NCBI GenBank assembly: GCA_019022495.1
Contig: JAFEKR010000001.1
Coordinates: 4,650,001 to 4,714,000, forward strand
Origin: Epichloe hybrida
Lineage: Eukaryota; Ascomycota; Sordariomycetes; Hypocreales; Clavicipitaceae
Reading direction: 5' to 3'
Length of the DNA stretch: 64,000 bases
Position numbers and translations under genes: made by a program. Of this stretch, positions 53,907 to 64,000 are shown one piece after another (the stretch's first letter is position 1; every line of letters starts with the position of its first letter). The notes under the pieces were generated by a model. It searched no databases, was not told the DNA's origin, and saw only the letters and a list, made by a program, of their open reading frames with translations.

Positions 53907-55296
53907 TGTTGGACCGCGAAGCTAGGGTTCGATATGACCACCTCTATTAAGTTATCTAACCCTATAAGAGGGTGCGGACTATAGCTTAAATACCTAAGTA
54001 CCTTTACTATAGGTAAGGTACTAATATAGTGCTAAAATATACTATATAGTTATAGAGATTATAAAAAATAACTAGCTAGGGGTAAACTCTTATCTTAGCT
54101 AGTTAAGTAGTAAGACTATTATATAATATGAATTAATTATACCCTTATAGGTATAACACACCCCCCTAGGGGACCTTATTTAAGGTTCCTTATAATAAAT
54201 CTAAATTAATTAAATTAGTTAAATTAATCCTATAATATTTAAATTAATTCTCTAGTATAAAAAGCAGTTAATTTATTATAATTTTATCTAATTTAAGGTT
54301 ATTATATAATACTTATTCTTTAGGTTTTTTACTAAGTATACTAGAGGGTAGTTATATAAGCCCTAATACCTTATAGAAGCTAGTAAAAGTATTCCCTATA
54401 AGAGGCTTTATAAAGCTATTAGTAATTATCTCTTTAGTAGTAATCTAAGTAATATTAAAAGTTCCTTTTATAACCTTTTAATAAAGCTAGTAGTAATAGA
54501 TATTTATATACTAAAGCTTTATAATAAGCTTAATAAATTCTTCCTTAAGGAGGTAAATTATTTATATATTATTATATTTAATTTTAAGTGTATTATCTCC
54601 TAGGCATAGCCTAACCTCTTAATATAATTATCTAAAGGCTATAAGCTCTTTACTATAGTAAGAAAGCGCTAGGAGCTTTACTTTAGTTAATAAAGTTATT
54701 ATAGTAGCTTACTTACTTACCTTAAAAAGTATAAGTTCTTTAAAAAGCTTTATAATATAGCCTTATAAGCTCTTTTATATTATAATATTATTAGTAAAGA
54801 AAGTATTACTATATACTTCTAATTTAGGGTTATTACTACTATATTTAATTACTAAGTTTACCTATATATACCTATACTTAAGGGCTTTTTTAGCTACTTC
54901 TATATACTATAGCCTTAGGTTTTATAGGAATTATAAGAGTTATAAGGCTATAAAAGTAATATTAGGTCTTAAAACTATTATTAGATATAGTAAGGTTCTA
55001 ATTAGAGATTAATATCTCTTTAGATCTTATATGCTAACCTCTCCTTTAAAAGGTTTAAGTAATATAGTAGTTATTAGGGCTATAAGTCTTTATTAAGGGA
55101 TCTTTATATTAAATTTAGTTATAGCTTTATCCTAGTAGGATTTGTAATTAAGCCATACCTTCTTATTAGTATAATCTCTAATAATTTTAATACCTAGGAA
55201 CTATTATAATTCTTTAAGGTCCTTAATGTTATACTTTATAAAGAGTCTTTTATAGAATTTGTTATATAAATGTGATTTCCCCTTAGTAAATAAGTG
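53907..55296 (-). mobile_element. Inverted, truncated copy related to Copia element 2
   Basis: 53,907-54,158 is an LTR in opposite orientation (TGTTGGACCGCG..., matching the reverse complement of the element 2 LTR end), followed by CCCCCCTAGGGG (the polypurine tract reversed) and then the reverse complement of the RNase H and C-terminal reverse transcriptase coding region, e.g. 55,190-55,290 against 52,435-52,540. Similarity stops abruptly near 55,296 inside the reverse transcriptase, where another repeat begins. It lies only 117 bp from element 2, making a near-palindromic arrangement of over 1 kb per arm. Confidence 0.75.
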
Positions 55297-55299
55297 TCA

Positions 55300-57717
55300 T
55301 GACTATGGTAGGAGAGATATAAACGGAGTGAAGGCTAAGGTTCTTAGTCATAGCTAGAGAGCTACTACTTAGGGGTAGGTGCATAAAGGTCTTAAACTTT
55401 AACCTTTTATATCTCTTATAGGCAGTCCTTATTTAAATACCTTACTATATATATATAGCTATCTAGTAGCTACTTAGTTATTTATATAGGCTAAGGCTTA
55501 TCTAAGGGCTCTATTATATAACTATCCTATCTATAACTCCCTAGCCTTTATGCTCCTAATATACTACCCCCCTAATATATAATTATCCTTAATTATAAAG
55601 AGCTACTTAGCTAGTGTGTGTTTACTATATATAACTTATAGTAATATTTATATTACTAGCTATACTATTAGTGCGTAGTATTATATTTACTTTAAATAAT
55701 AAGGTAAATATTATTAGGACCTAGGTAATCCTTCTTATAATATCTAGATTATAAATAGCTATATACTTACTACTTTATTACCTCTAATATATATACCTTT
55801 ATCTAATAAGTTATTAGCGCTAAGTAAGCGGACTACCTATATTAAGTTCTATAATTAAGTTAAATAGATAGGGTAATATATACTATTTAAAATAAATAAC
55901 TTCTTATCTAATATTAGGGATATTATATTAATCTTACTAGGAGTTTATAGCTAGCGTATATATTTACTAGTAGTAGCTATAATTATAAATATTATAATTC
56001 CTAAATTAGCTATATATAGCGCGTAAATTACTTAGGGGCAGAGCATTGCACTACAATTGATTTGTATTGTATTTTGATTTTAACAAATAATATATATCTA
56101 ATCTTCAAAAATACGTATAGATATAAAACCTCTTTTTTTAGATACATAACTAAAAAACTACAATGTAGTTATATATTAAAGTGGGTCAAAAAGTGGGTCG
56201 TTGGCCTATAAATAAGAAAAACTACATTTTACTACATTTTAGCACTACAAATACACTACAAATGTAGTGTTTCTAGTTTACGGCTAAACGACCCACTTTT
56301 AGACCCACTTTAATACATAGTATTTTCCCTTGGTTTTTTCTCTCCAAGAATATGTAGTTTATAGGGTAATATCTTTAATAATAAGCTAGATATTAAATTA
56401 AACATAAAAACTACAAAACACACTACACTAACTACAAACAATGCTCTGCTTAGGGGTCTAGGGCTAATATAAAAGAGGCCTACTTTCCCTTACTTCTATA
56501 TACTTTTCTTCCCTTTATATTCTCCCTTAGTATTATAAGTTACCCTTACCTATAAGCTAGTAACTTTATAGCTTCTTTTATAGTAATTACTAATATCCTA
56601 TAGTATTACTTTATTATCTATATTTATCCTTATCTAAAACATCTAAAACCTCTTAAACACTAAAATATTAGTTACTTACCTTTTACCTATAAGTTTCTTA
56701 TAGTATATTACTACTAACTTACTAGTAGTTAATAATATCTTTAATATAAGTAATTACTTTATTACTATTACTTTCTTTTATTATAAAGACTCCTATAATA
56801 TCCCTTTTAAAGTCTTCTAGTAAGAAATATTTAGCTTCTAAAATTTTTATATAAGTATAATATCTAGGTCTCCCTAGCGCTTACCTTACTAACTTATAGC
56901 TAGTAATACTAGTAAAATAAAAATTCCTTATATTTACTATATATAGTAAGTTATAATATAAGCTATTATACCTAAAGATAGTAATAGTATAAAGCTATAA
57001 TATATTATTAAAGGTAAATCTATCCTAACCTAATATACTAATTCTCTAAGTATAACTTTACTACTATCTTACTATATATTACTTCTAACTTATATAAATA
57101 ACTTAATAAAATACACCTATTATATATATAATAATAAGGACTATACTAGGGTTTATTCTCCCTTTCTTACTACTAATATATATACTAATATACTACTAGT
57201 ATATTACTTAGTTTACCTAGTTATACTATATACTCTTTAAGTATATTAATACTTATAGTAATCCTAATAATAATCTATACTTTCTTAATAATATATATAT
57301 CTCTTATTTCTATAACTTAGTTACTACTAATATACTACTAGTATTTAATATATATAAAGTATAAACTTTATAATATACTCCTAACTACTAAAAATACTAA
57401 TAAGCATAGGTAAGTAAGGTAAGCATAGCTTATAGTAAAAGTTATATATAAGGCTAATACTAATAAATAAGTTACTATATTACTACTTAATAATACTATT
57501 AATCTAGAAGTCTAGATTAATATTTCTAATAGTTTATATTTTATTATATAAAATTTTCTATTTATATATACTTCCTACGCTTTAGCTTATAGCTTTACTA
57601 ACTCACTAGTAGCTTACTACTAACGCATCCACGCTTCCTACTTATATTAAGCTGCTATTACGACTGTGGTAGGAGAGATATAAACGGAGTAAAGGCTAAG
57701 GTTCTTAGTTATAGCCA
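55300..57717. mobile_element. Probable non-autonomous LTR-type element, RIP-mutated
   Basis: Sequences of about 60 bp at 55,300-55,361 (TGTCATGACTATGG...) and 57,656-57,717 (TATTACGACTGTGG...) are direct repeats differing by transitions and look like the starts of two LTRs; the right one is cut off by low-complexity DNA. The interior has no recognisable coding region. Family unknown. Confidence 0.4.
56039..56448. mobile_element. hAT-type MITE, 410 bp, with 8-bp target duplication
   Basis: Terminal inverted repeats CAGAGCATTG/CAATGCTCTG are flanked on both sides by the 8-bp direct repeat CTTAGGGG (56,031-56,038; 56,449-56,456). An 8-bp duplication with CAG-starting ends is the hallmark of hAT transposons. 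The interior contains a second large inverted repeat around AAGTGGGTC...GACCCACTT (about 56,180-56,205 and 56,286-56,312). It is nested inside the 55.3-57.7 kb element and keeps GC-containing motifs, so it seems younger than the surrounding RIP damage. Confidence 0.85.
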
Positions 57718-57890
57718 GAGGATTGTATTTAATTACAACTACAAATGTAATTGTGTAGTTGTAGTTGTAATAATTACAATTAATTACAACTACAACTACA
57801 ATTACAATTAATTACAAACCAAATTTTACAATTACAAATCAACAATTACAATTACAACTACACAATTACATGTAATTATTTTAGTAATAA
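57718..57890. repeat. Low-complexity AATTACAACTACA-type repeat
   Basis: Irregular repeats of ATTACA, ACTACA and their complements that can pair with each other (AATTACAACTAC/GTAGTTGTAATT). Confidence 0.7.
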
Positions 57891-57916
57891 TAGTCATAAT
57901 TATAGTAATAGTAATA

Positions 57917-58119
57917 TAATAGCTTATAATAGCTTATAATAGCTTATAATAGCTTATAATAGCTTATAATAGCTTATAATAGCTTATAATAGCTTATAAT
58001 AGCTTATATAGCTTATAATAGCTTATAATAGCTTATAATAGCTTATAATAGCTTATAATAGCTTATAATAGCTTATAATAGCTTATAATAGCTTATAATA
58101 GCTTATAATAGCTTATAAT
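57917..58119. repeat. 10-bp satellite (AGCTTATAAT)n
   Basis: About 20 head-to-tail copies of AGCTTATAAT over 203 bp, with a single irregularity at about 58,002-58,010. The unit contains the palindromic steps AGCT and TTATAA and its length is close to one helical turn. Confidence 0.95.
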
Positions 58120-58553
58120 AGTATAAATTACTTATAGTTATATTACTAATATTACTTAAAATATTATTAATATTAAAGTTTAATAAAAATAAATTAGTAA
58201 TTAATGAATAAAATATAAACATAAGTAAGTATAAGTAAATTACTATAGAAAAAGCTAGACTTTTTAGTTATTTAGTATTTAAGGCTTTTTAAAATATTAA
58301 TAAAATAAAATACTTTTCTTTTTTATATCTTTAAATATTATATTAATACTAACTATAGTAATTAAAGTAATTATATTATAGTAAAAAAAAGTAAGTCTTA
58401 AAAATATTTTTAAAAATATTAAACTAAATGTAATTAAGGTTATTAGACTTATTATAGTTATTATAATAATTAAAGTATATTAAATAAAAGGGAGTCTTTA
58501 TGTAATCTTTATAAATAGGCTAAACTAATTATAATTAAGGTTCTTAAAGTTAA
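58120..58553. repeat. AT-rich RIP-mutated spacer
   Basis: Extremely AT-rich, with no coding potential or recognisable element ends. Confidence 0.5.
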
Positions 58554-58998
58554 TGTTAGTTACACCAAGGTCCTGCGTAGGTATAAGGGTAATCCCATAT
58601 AATTAAAGTTAATAATAGTTAATTAAATTAGCTAGGAAGGAAAGAGGGAGAAGAGAGGGAAAGTCTAGATGCTAGGAAAGTAAGCGAAACTTGTATGTGG
58701 GGTAAAAGAGGGGGTAGCGAATTAATACAGCTAATCGCATTATATATATTACGCTAGACTCACAATTTAGTCTAGTCTTTAGCTATAATTAAACTAATAA
58801 AGATCTAAAGGAATTAACACTAGTAGTCTCTCTTTTTCCTTCGTAACTAAAGAGCTTAAAAATATAATAAAAAGCAAATTAAAGGAAAGTATATATAAGT
58901 GAATCCCTTAATAGGAATTTGCTACTCTAATTAGCTATTATAGCATTAGTTAATTAAATTAATCTATTAGTCCTTACCTAAGCTCCTGTCTCCTAATA
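58554..58998 (-). repeat. 3' LTR (left) of the minus-strand element
   Basis: 445 bp from TGTTAGTTACACC to TCTCCTAATA (mutated CTAACA-type end). Its first 125 bp match 63,876-64,000 almost base for base, with a few transitions. Stretches such as GGAAAGAGGGAGAAGAGAGGG are intact in both. Confidence 0.7.
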
Positions 58999-61900
58999 TT
59001 ATAAGTCTCTTTACCTATCCTTTAATATAAATTATTAATTCATTTAAATTAATTAAAGAGGAAAGTAATAAATTTAGTAATACTTTTATTATTATATCCG
59101 CCGGATTATCGTTACTATTAATTCACCTAACTTTATAGATCTTATGCCTCTTGTATAATTAATAAAGAGCTATAATATTAATTATGAGTCTTTTCTCCTT
59201 TGTAATTCCTAGCTTTATAAGATATTTATATAATAAAAAAGAATTAGTATAGAGAATTATAGGAATTTAAGGCATCTTTAATTAATCTATAATCTAATAT
59301 AAAGTTATGGAAATCGCGTAGGTAATATCTGCGCCTTAAACTATGCTATATAACTTAGAGGTAAGCGCGCTATAAGTAACTCTCTTACTCTTTGTTAAGC
59401 TATATGTAATAATATTACCTTTTATAATAAAGGTATTATTATCTTATATTATCTTACTACTAATCACAATCATATATCTAATCTATGAGCTTAAATCCTT
59501 GTTGTTAGTAAGCGATCTATCTATGAACACAAAGAGCTTTGCCTCCTTAAGAACTAAAGGAATATATTATAGTCTATATTATTAATTCTTAATCTACTAC
59601 TTAAGGCGTTTATTAAGGTATGTAATATCTTCCTTAGAGGGTTCTTAGTATTAAGCTATAATTAACAGGTTATAGAAAGCTTCTAGTTAATCTATAGTTA
59701 TAATATAGCTTCCTTAGGCTTATTATTTTATATAGTCTTGCTTTACTATTAGGGATTAAGGATTAACTTCCTTAATCTTCTAACTCTAGCCTTTCTAGGT
59801 TAATATTAGCGAATTATTAGTGTTTTAGGTTAAGATATAACTATTAAAGATAAGGGAATTCTTAGCGGTTAATTATTGCTTTTCTTTAGCTATGAAATTA
59901 GCCTTCTAGAGCTCTTTCTCTTCTTTTTAGAAGAAGTTATTATTACTTAGGCCTAATATATTATTGGTTTACATTCTAATAATACTAAAGAGATTCTTAT
60001 TATTTAGGGCTGTGATTAATAAGCAAGGATTGTAGGTTAAGGTTATTATATTAAGGTTATCCCTATAGTAACAGAAGTACATTACCTACTAGTAGGTTCT
60101 AGCCTTTATAATCCTATAAAGAGGTCTGATTAATTTGATTATAGTCTTTTCTAGAAAGAGATATATAATTTGCTTTGGTAATCTCACGATAATTAGCCTC
60201 ATTAGTACTATATGCGATTAAGTGTAAGCTTATGTAATATTACGAATCCAAAGGTAAATACCTCTTCTTCTTAATAATAAAGTAATAGCTACAATAAGTC
60301 ATTAGCTTACTTATTAAATCGTTAGCGATTACGTTAGGATAAATTCCTTTTCTTTATTATTATAGCCTTATATAATAAGGTAGGATTTCTTGTATAGTAA
60401 GTCCATTCCTTTGCCTTTAATCTCTTTAACTATATAAGAATTAAAGATTCTATAACCTCCATGCTTCACTAGGTTATACTTAACGAATTTAAACATATTA
60501 CAAGCTTATAAAGCGTTAATCTTAGCTTAATTAGATTACTTAAAGGGTTTTCCTAGGGTTATAATCTTCCCTTCTTAGTAAAGTTAAAGAGCAAGGTTCT
60601 AATTAGCCTCTTCCTTTACTATAAGGAATACTATATTTAGCATCTCTCTAGCTATAGTTTCTTAAATAAATTCGTGGTTATCTTTAATTATAAACTTAAA
60701 TTAACTAGGGGCCTTTCTATATATCTAGTAATAGTAGTAGACTTTGGTTAATTCCTTAATTACCTAGTATTTAACTTTGTAACTAGCTTAGTAAAGGATC
60801 TTTATAAGTTATTAAACAGAAGGGTAACTAAGTTAATAATATAATTAATAGATATCTCCTTCTAAAAGGTAGAAGGTAACTATTTCTCTTGCCTCTAGTA
60901 ACCACTAAGGATAGCCCTATTATTACATAATAAGTTTGGTCTTATTACCTTAGATAAGTATATTAGTAAGGTTATTAATCTTAACTTATATCTTATTTAT
61001 ATTAGTAATTAAGAAGAGAAAGGGGGTAGCTATATTAAGGATATAGAATTTAAGCTCTCTAAGTTCTATAGGTATATAAAGGATTCCTCTTATAACTACT
61101 AATCTAGCGCTAAATATAATAATTTAGGGTTTATAAGGGGTTACCTTTAATAAAGGTATTAATCTTAATAAAGCCTTTACTTATGCCTCTCCTATAGTTA
61201 ACTTTCCTATAGCGCTAGTATTAGGTATAATTCCTTTAAAGACCTCTTTAAAATAGTATTCTTTAGAGATATAGCAAATTAAGCCTTTATTATACTCTTA
61301 TAGCTTATAAAGCTCTTACCTAAGGAATATATATTAGAAGGCTTAATTATTTAGGGTTATAAGAATATTAATATTAGTAGCATTATAATTAGTTTATAAT
61401 CCAGAGTAAAAGAATTATATAATACTTAGGTATGCTATTAATAGTAGCTTCTCTATATTATTATTATTATCTTTAGCTTCTATATAGGCTAAAAGATATA
61501 ATTCCTAATTCTAACCTAAGCCTTTATTAGGCTTATTATTATCCTACCCTTTATAGGAGGCAAGGAATACCTAGAATCTCTTCTCTAAAGGAGGTATATA
61601 ATATATTTTACTAGCCTACTAGTAGTTCTTTTCCTTTTAATATTCTTTAGTAAAGTAATTAAAGAACTACTAGCCACTCTTACTATATATAAAGTAGTGC
61701 TTAGTGCTTAGCCTAGGGCTTTATTTATAATAGCTTCCTTTACTATAGGGGGATAATTACTATCTATACTAATAATTAGTAAATATAGCCTCTAGAGGGT
61801 CTTCTTATTAGTACTAAAGGTATTAGGAGAACCTTTTATTTAATTCTATAATAGTAATTACCTTATAGAGGTCTCTAGTAAGACTTTTAAAGCCTAGGGA

Positions 61901-63875
61901 GTATATATATTTCACTATCTAATATTTAGGTACACTAGCTATAGTATTTAAGGCTTGCTTATAAAGCTTAGTATTTACTATTTTAGTAAGGTATAGTCCT
62001 CTGTGAATTTTCTTAAGGGTTAATAATATAATCTTAAGGTAATTAAGCTTGCTTTTATTAGGGTTTTTCTTAATTATATTCTTTAATATTATATTACTCT
62101 ATTTATAGTAATAGAATTACTAGTTACTTTCTATCTTAAAGTATTAATAAATATAGGTAATTATCTCTTTATAGGAATAGTTATTCCTAAAGAGGTAATT
62201 AAGGAAGTATTATTTAGTATTACCTATTAATATAATAAGGAAAGCCTTCTAATAATACATTTAAGGAAGGTTAATTTTATTACACTTATTTTTAAAGAGT
62301 GTAATCTTTAGTATTAAGAAGTTATATAGCTTCCTACTATAGCAGTTACTATTCTTATATATCTTTGTAAGCTCTAAGATTTTCTTTATAATCTAATCTT
62401 TAGTAGTGAATTACTATAAAGGCATATTTTGTTATAAATAATAGTCCCCTAGTTATTATTAATAATAATTATTAGGATAAAGCTATTAATTTAATAGTAA
62501 TTATTATAGGGGCTTTTGTGAAGGTTTATGTAGTCTTTAGGGTTAGGGAAGGTGGATTTCTAGGGTAAGTTGTTAGGGCTATTAATATTAAGGCTCTAGG
62601 GGTTCGGAAGATTATAGTCTCTCTTATAATCTCTCCTATAACTAAAGAGGTATTAAAGTTTAATAAAGCACTTCTTTAAGGAATACTAGGATTAAATATC
62701 CTAGGCCTTGCTTAATAAGAACGCTATAATCTTATAAAGAATTATATAATTCTCTAATAACTTCCTTTATAGCCCTTTTAAAGGTATCTTTAGACTAGCC
62801 TTTAAAGTCTTCTTAAAATAATTCCTATAGGTTATTATCTCTCTAACCTTAATGCTTACTAAGGTTAATAAATCTTACAATCTAGTTATTAAGCTTAAGC
62901 TATATAGTAGTCTCTAAATCTAGCTTAATAAATTCTTTTTAATTACTAAAGAAGTTATAAGTAAGCTATTAAAGATATAAGGGTAACTTATACTCTTAGG
63001 GTCTTTTAAGGGTAATAATTAGAGCCTTACTATCACTAGTAGCCTTTACTCTTATAGAAGGTCTAGATTTGTTTACTATCTTTAACTATAAAAGGAATAT
63101 TATTAAGTTATTATGCTACTAATTAAGCTCCTATATTTGCCTATTGCTATTATAAGGGTTTTCTTTCGCACTTTAAGAGCGTTACTACTCTAATAAAATT
63201 AGAAGATTATGAAAATAGGAAAAACAGAAGAAAAAGCAGTAAAAGTAGTAATAAGAATAAATTAATAGGGGTAAATAAAGTAATAGAAGTACTAAAAGTA
63301 ACTAGAAAATAGTAAGAAAAGTAATAAAGGAATAATAGGAATTACTACTTCCTATTTTTTATAAAAAGGGGGAAGGAGGTAATCTCTCTCTTTCTTACTA
63401 ATAAGCATAGGGCAAATAGCACTAAGAGTAAAGGGGGCAAAAAATAAGTAATAGATGCTTATAAGGAGAGATTAAAGGTTTATTAGAAGGTAATATATTC
63501 AAGATAGGTATGTTAGCTAGCTTAGCTAAGTTTATTTAATATTAGGTTTGAAATAAATACCTCGTGGCAATAGATTTAGTTAGTTAGTTAGTTTTCTTAT
63601 GATAGATAATAAAATTAATAATTAATAATAATATCCTAGATAGATATAACAAAGTTATATCCCTTAGCCTAAGGGTTAATAAATTAATTCCTTAGAAGCC
63701 TAATAAGCTTATAACTAGGATTCTAGTCTCTTCCTTTAGCACACTTATATAGTTATACCTCTTTACCATAATAACCATTACAGTATAATAAGGGGTAGTA
63801 GTAGTAGTATTTATAGAAATATCTTTTCTTATAATACCTAGCTTATCTATAGTTATAAAGTTAACTACTAATTAG

Positions 63876-64000
63876 TGTTAGTTACACTAAGGTCCTGCGT
63901 AAGTATAAGGGTAATCCTATATAATTAAAGTTAATAATAGTTAATTAAATTAGCTAGGAAGGAAAGAGGGAGAAGAGAGGGAAAGTCTAGATACTAGGAA
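63876..64000 (-). repeat. 5' LTR (right), truncated by the window end
   Basis: 125 bp matching the start of the left LTR; the bases before it (CTACTAATTAG) match those before 2,024 and 5,030. Confidence 0.8.

Larger units (their letters stand above)
58554..64000 (-). mobile_element. Minus-strand Copia-type element, RIP-mutated, running off the window
   Basis: The left LTR is 58,554-58,998 and the right LTR starts at 63,876 and is cut by the window end. Read on the minus strand, the sequence near 59,083-59,112 gives NDNPADI, the conserved end of Copia RNase H, placing the 3' end on the left. The gag side (60.8-63.8 kb) is colinear with 2.3-5.0 kb of this window. Stops are present throughout. 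Confidence 0.65.

Noticed and set aside
57917..58119. CRISPR-like array
   Set aside because: Units are 10 bp with no spacers, in a eukaryotic AT-rich region: a simple satellite.

Overview
The window is nuclear DNA of a filamentous ascomycete. Spliceosomal introns of 53-109 nt, GC-rich coding exons, a het-C homologue and transposons saturated with C-to-T/G-to-A changes (repeat-induced point mutation, RIP) point to Pezizomycotina, probably Sordariomycetes and perhaps Hypocreales. The species cannot be fixed from sequence alone. The structure is two-speed: a gene island at about 5.3-47.2 kb lies between very AT-rich, RIP-mutated retrotransposon blocks at 1-5.2 kb and 48-64 kb, and one complete mutated Copia element (11,006-16,411) is inserted inside the island.

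Island, left part (6.3-22.4 kb): a sugar/alpha-glucoside MFS transporter, a secreted GH93/BNR (exo-arabinanase or sialidase-like) hydrolase, the Copia insertion, an L-threo-3-deoxy-hexulosonate-aldolase-like DHDPS-family enzyme, an UNC93/DUF895 MFS protein and a GMC oxidoreductase. Most of these fit import and breakdown of plant cell wall sugars.

Middle part (22.8-32.2 kb): decay. A P450 and a cytochrome b5/b5-reductase fusion stand head-to-head with both 5' ends missing. A 3-hydroxyacyl-CoA dehydrogenase/YWTD beta-propeller fusion carries internal deletions, a 226-bp inverted-repeat MITE lies between, and het-C and an amino acid permease each carry one single-base frameshift. An intact DUF1304 membrane protein lies among them.

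Right part (33.6-46.6 kb): a tandem array of four small secreted cysteine-rich protein genes. One is interrupted in its last exon by a 741-bp A-tailed insertion with a perfect 15-bp target duplication, and one has lost a cysteine. Then come a ZIP zinc transporter, an uncertain secreted Ser/Gly-rich protein, an Asp f 2/Pra1-type zincophore gene and a WD40-like protein. ZIP and Asp f 2 diverge and have CAAGGT-type (ZafA-like) sites upstream, which suggests a zinc-scavenging locus.

Transposon blocks: two full-length Copia elements (11,006-16,411 and 48,367-53,790) have matched LTRs, TG..CA-type ends and 5-bp target duplications. An inverted fragment of the second family, a hAT-type MITE with 8-bp target duplication, tandem tRNA-related SINE units, a 10-bp satellite and a third, minus-strand Copia family at both window ends make up the rest.
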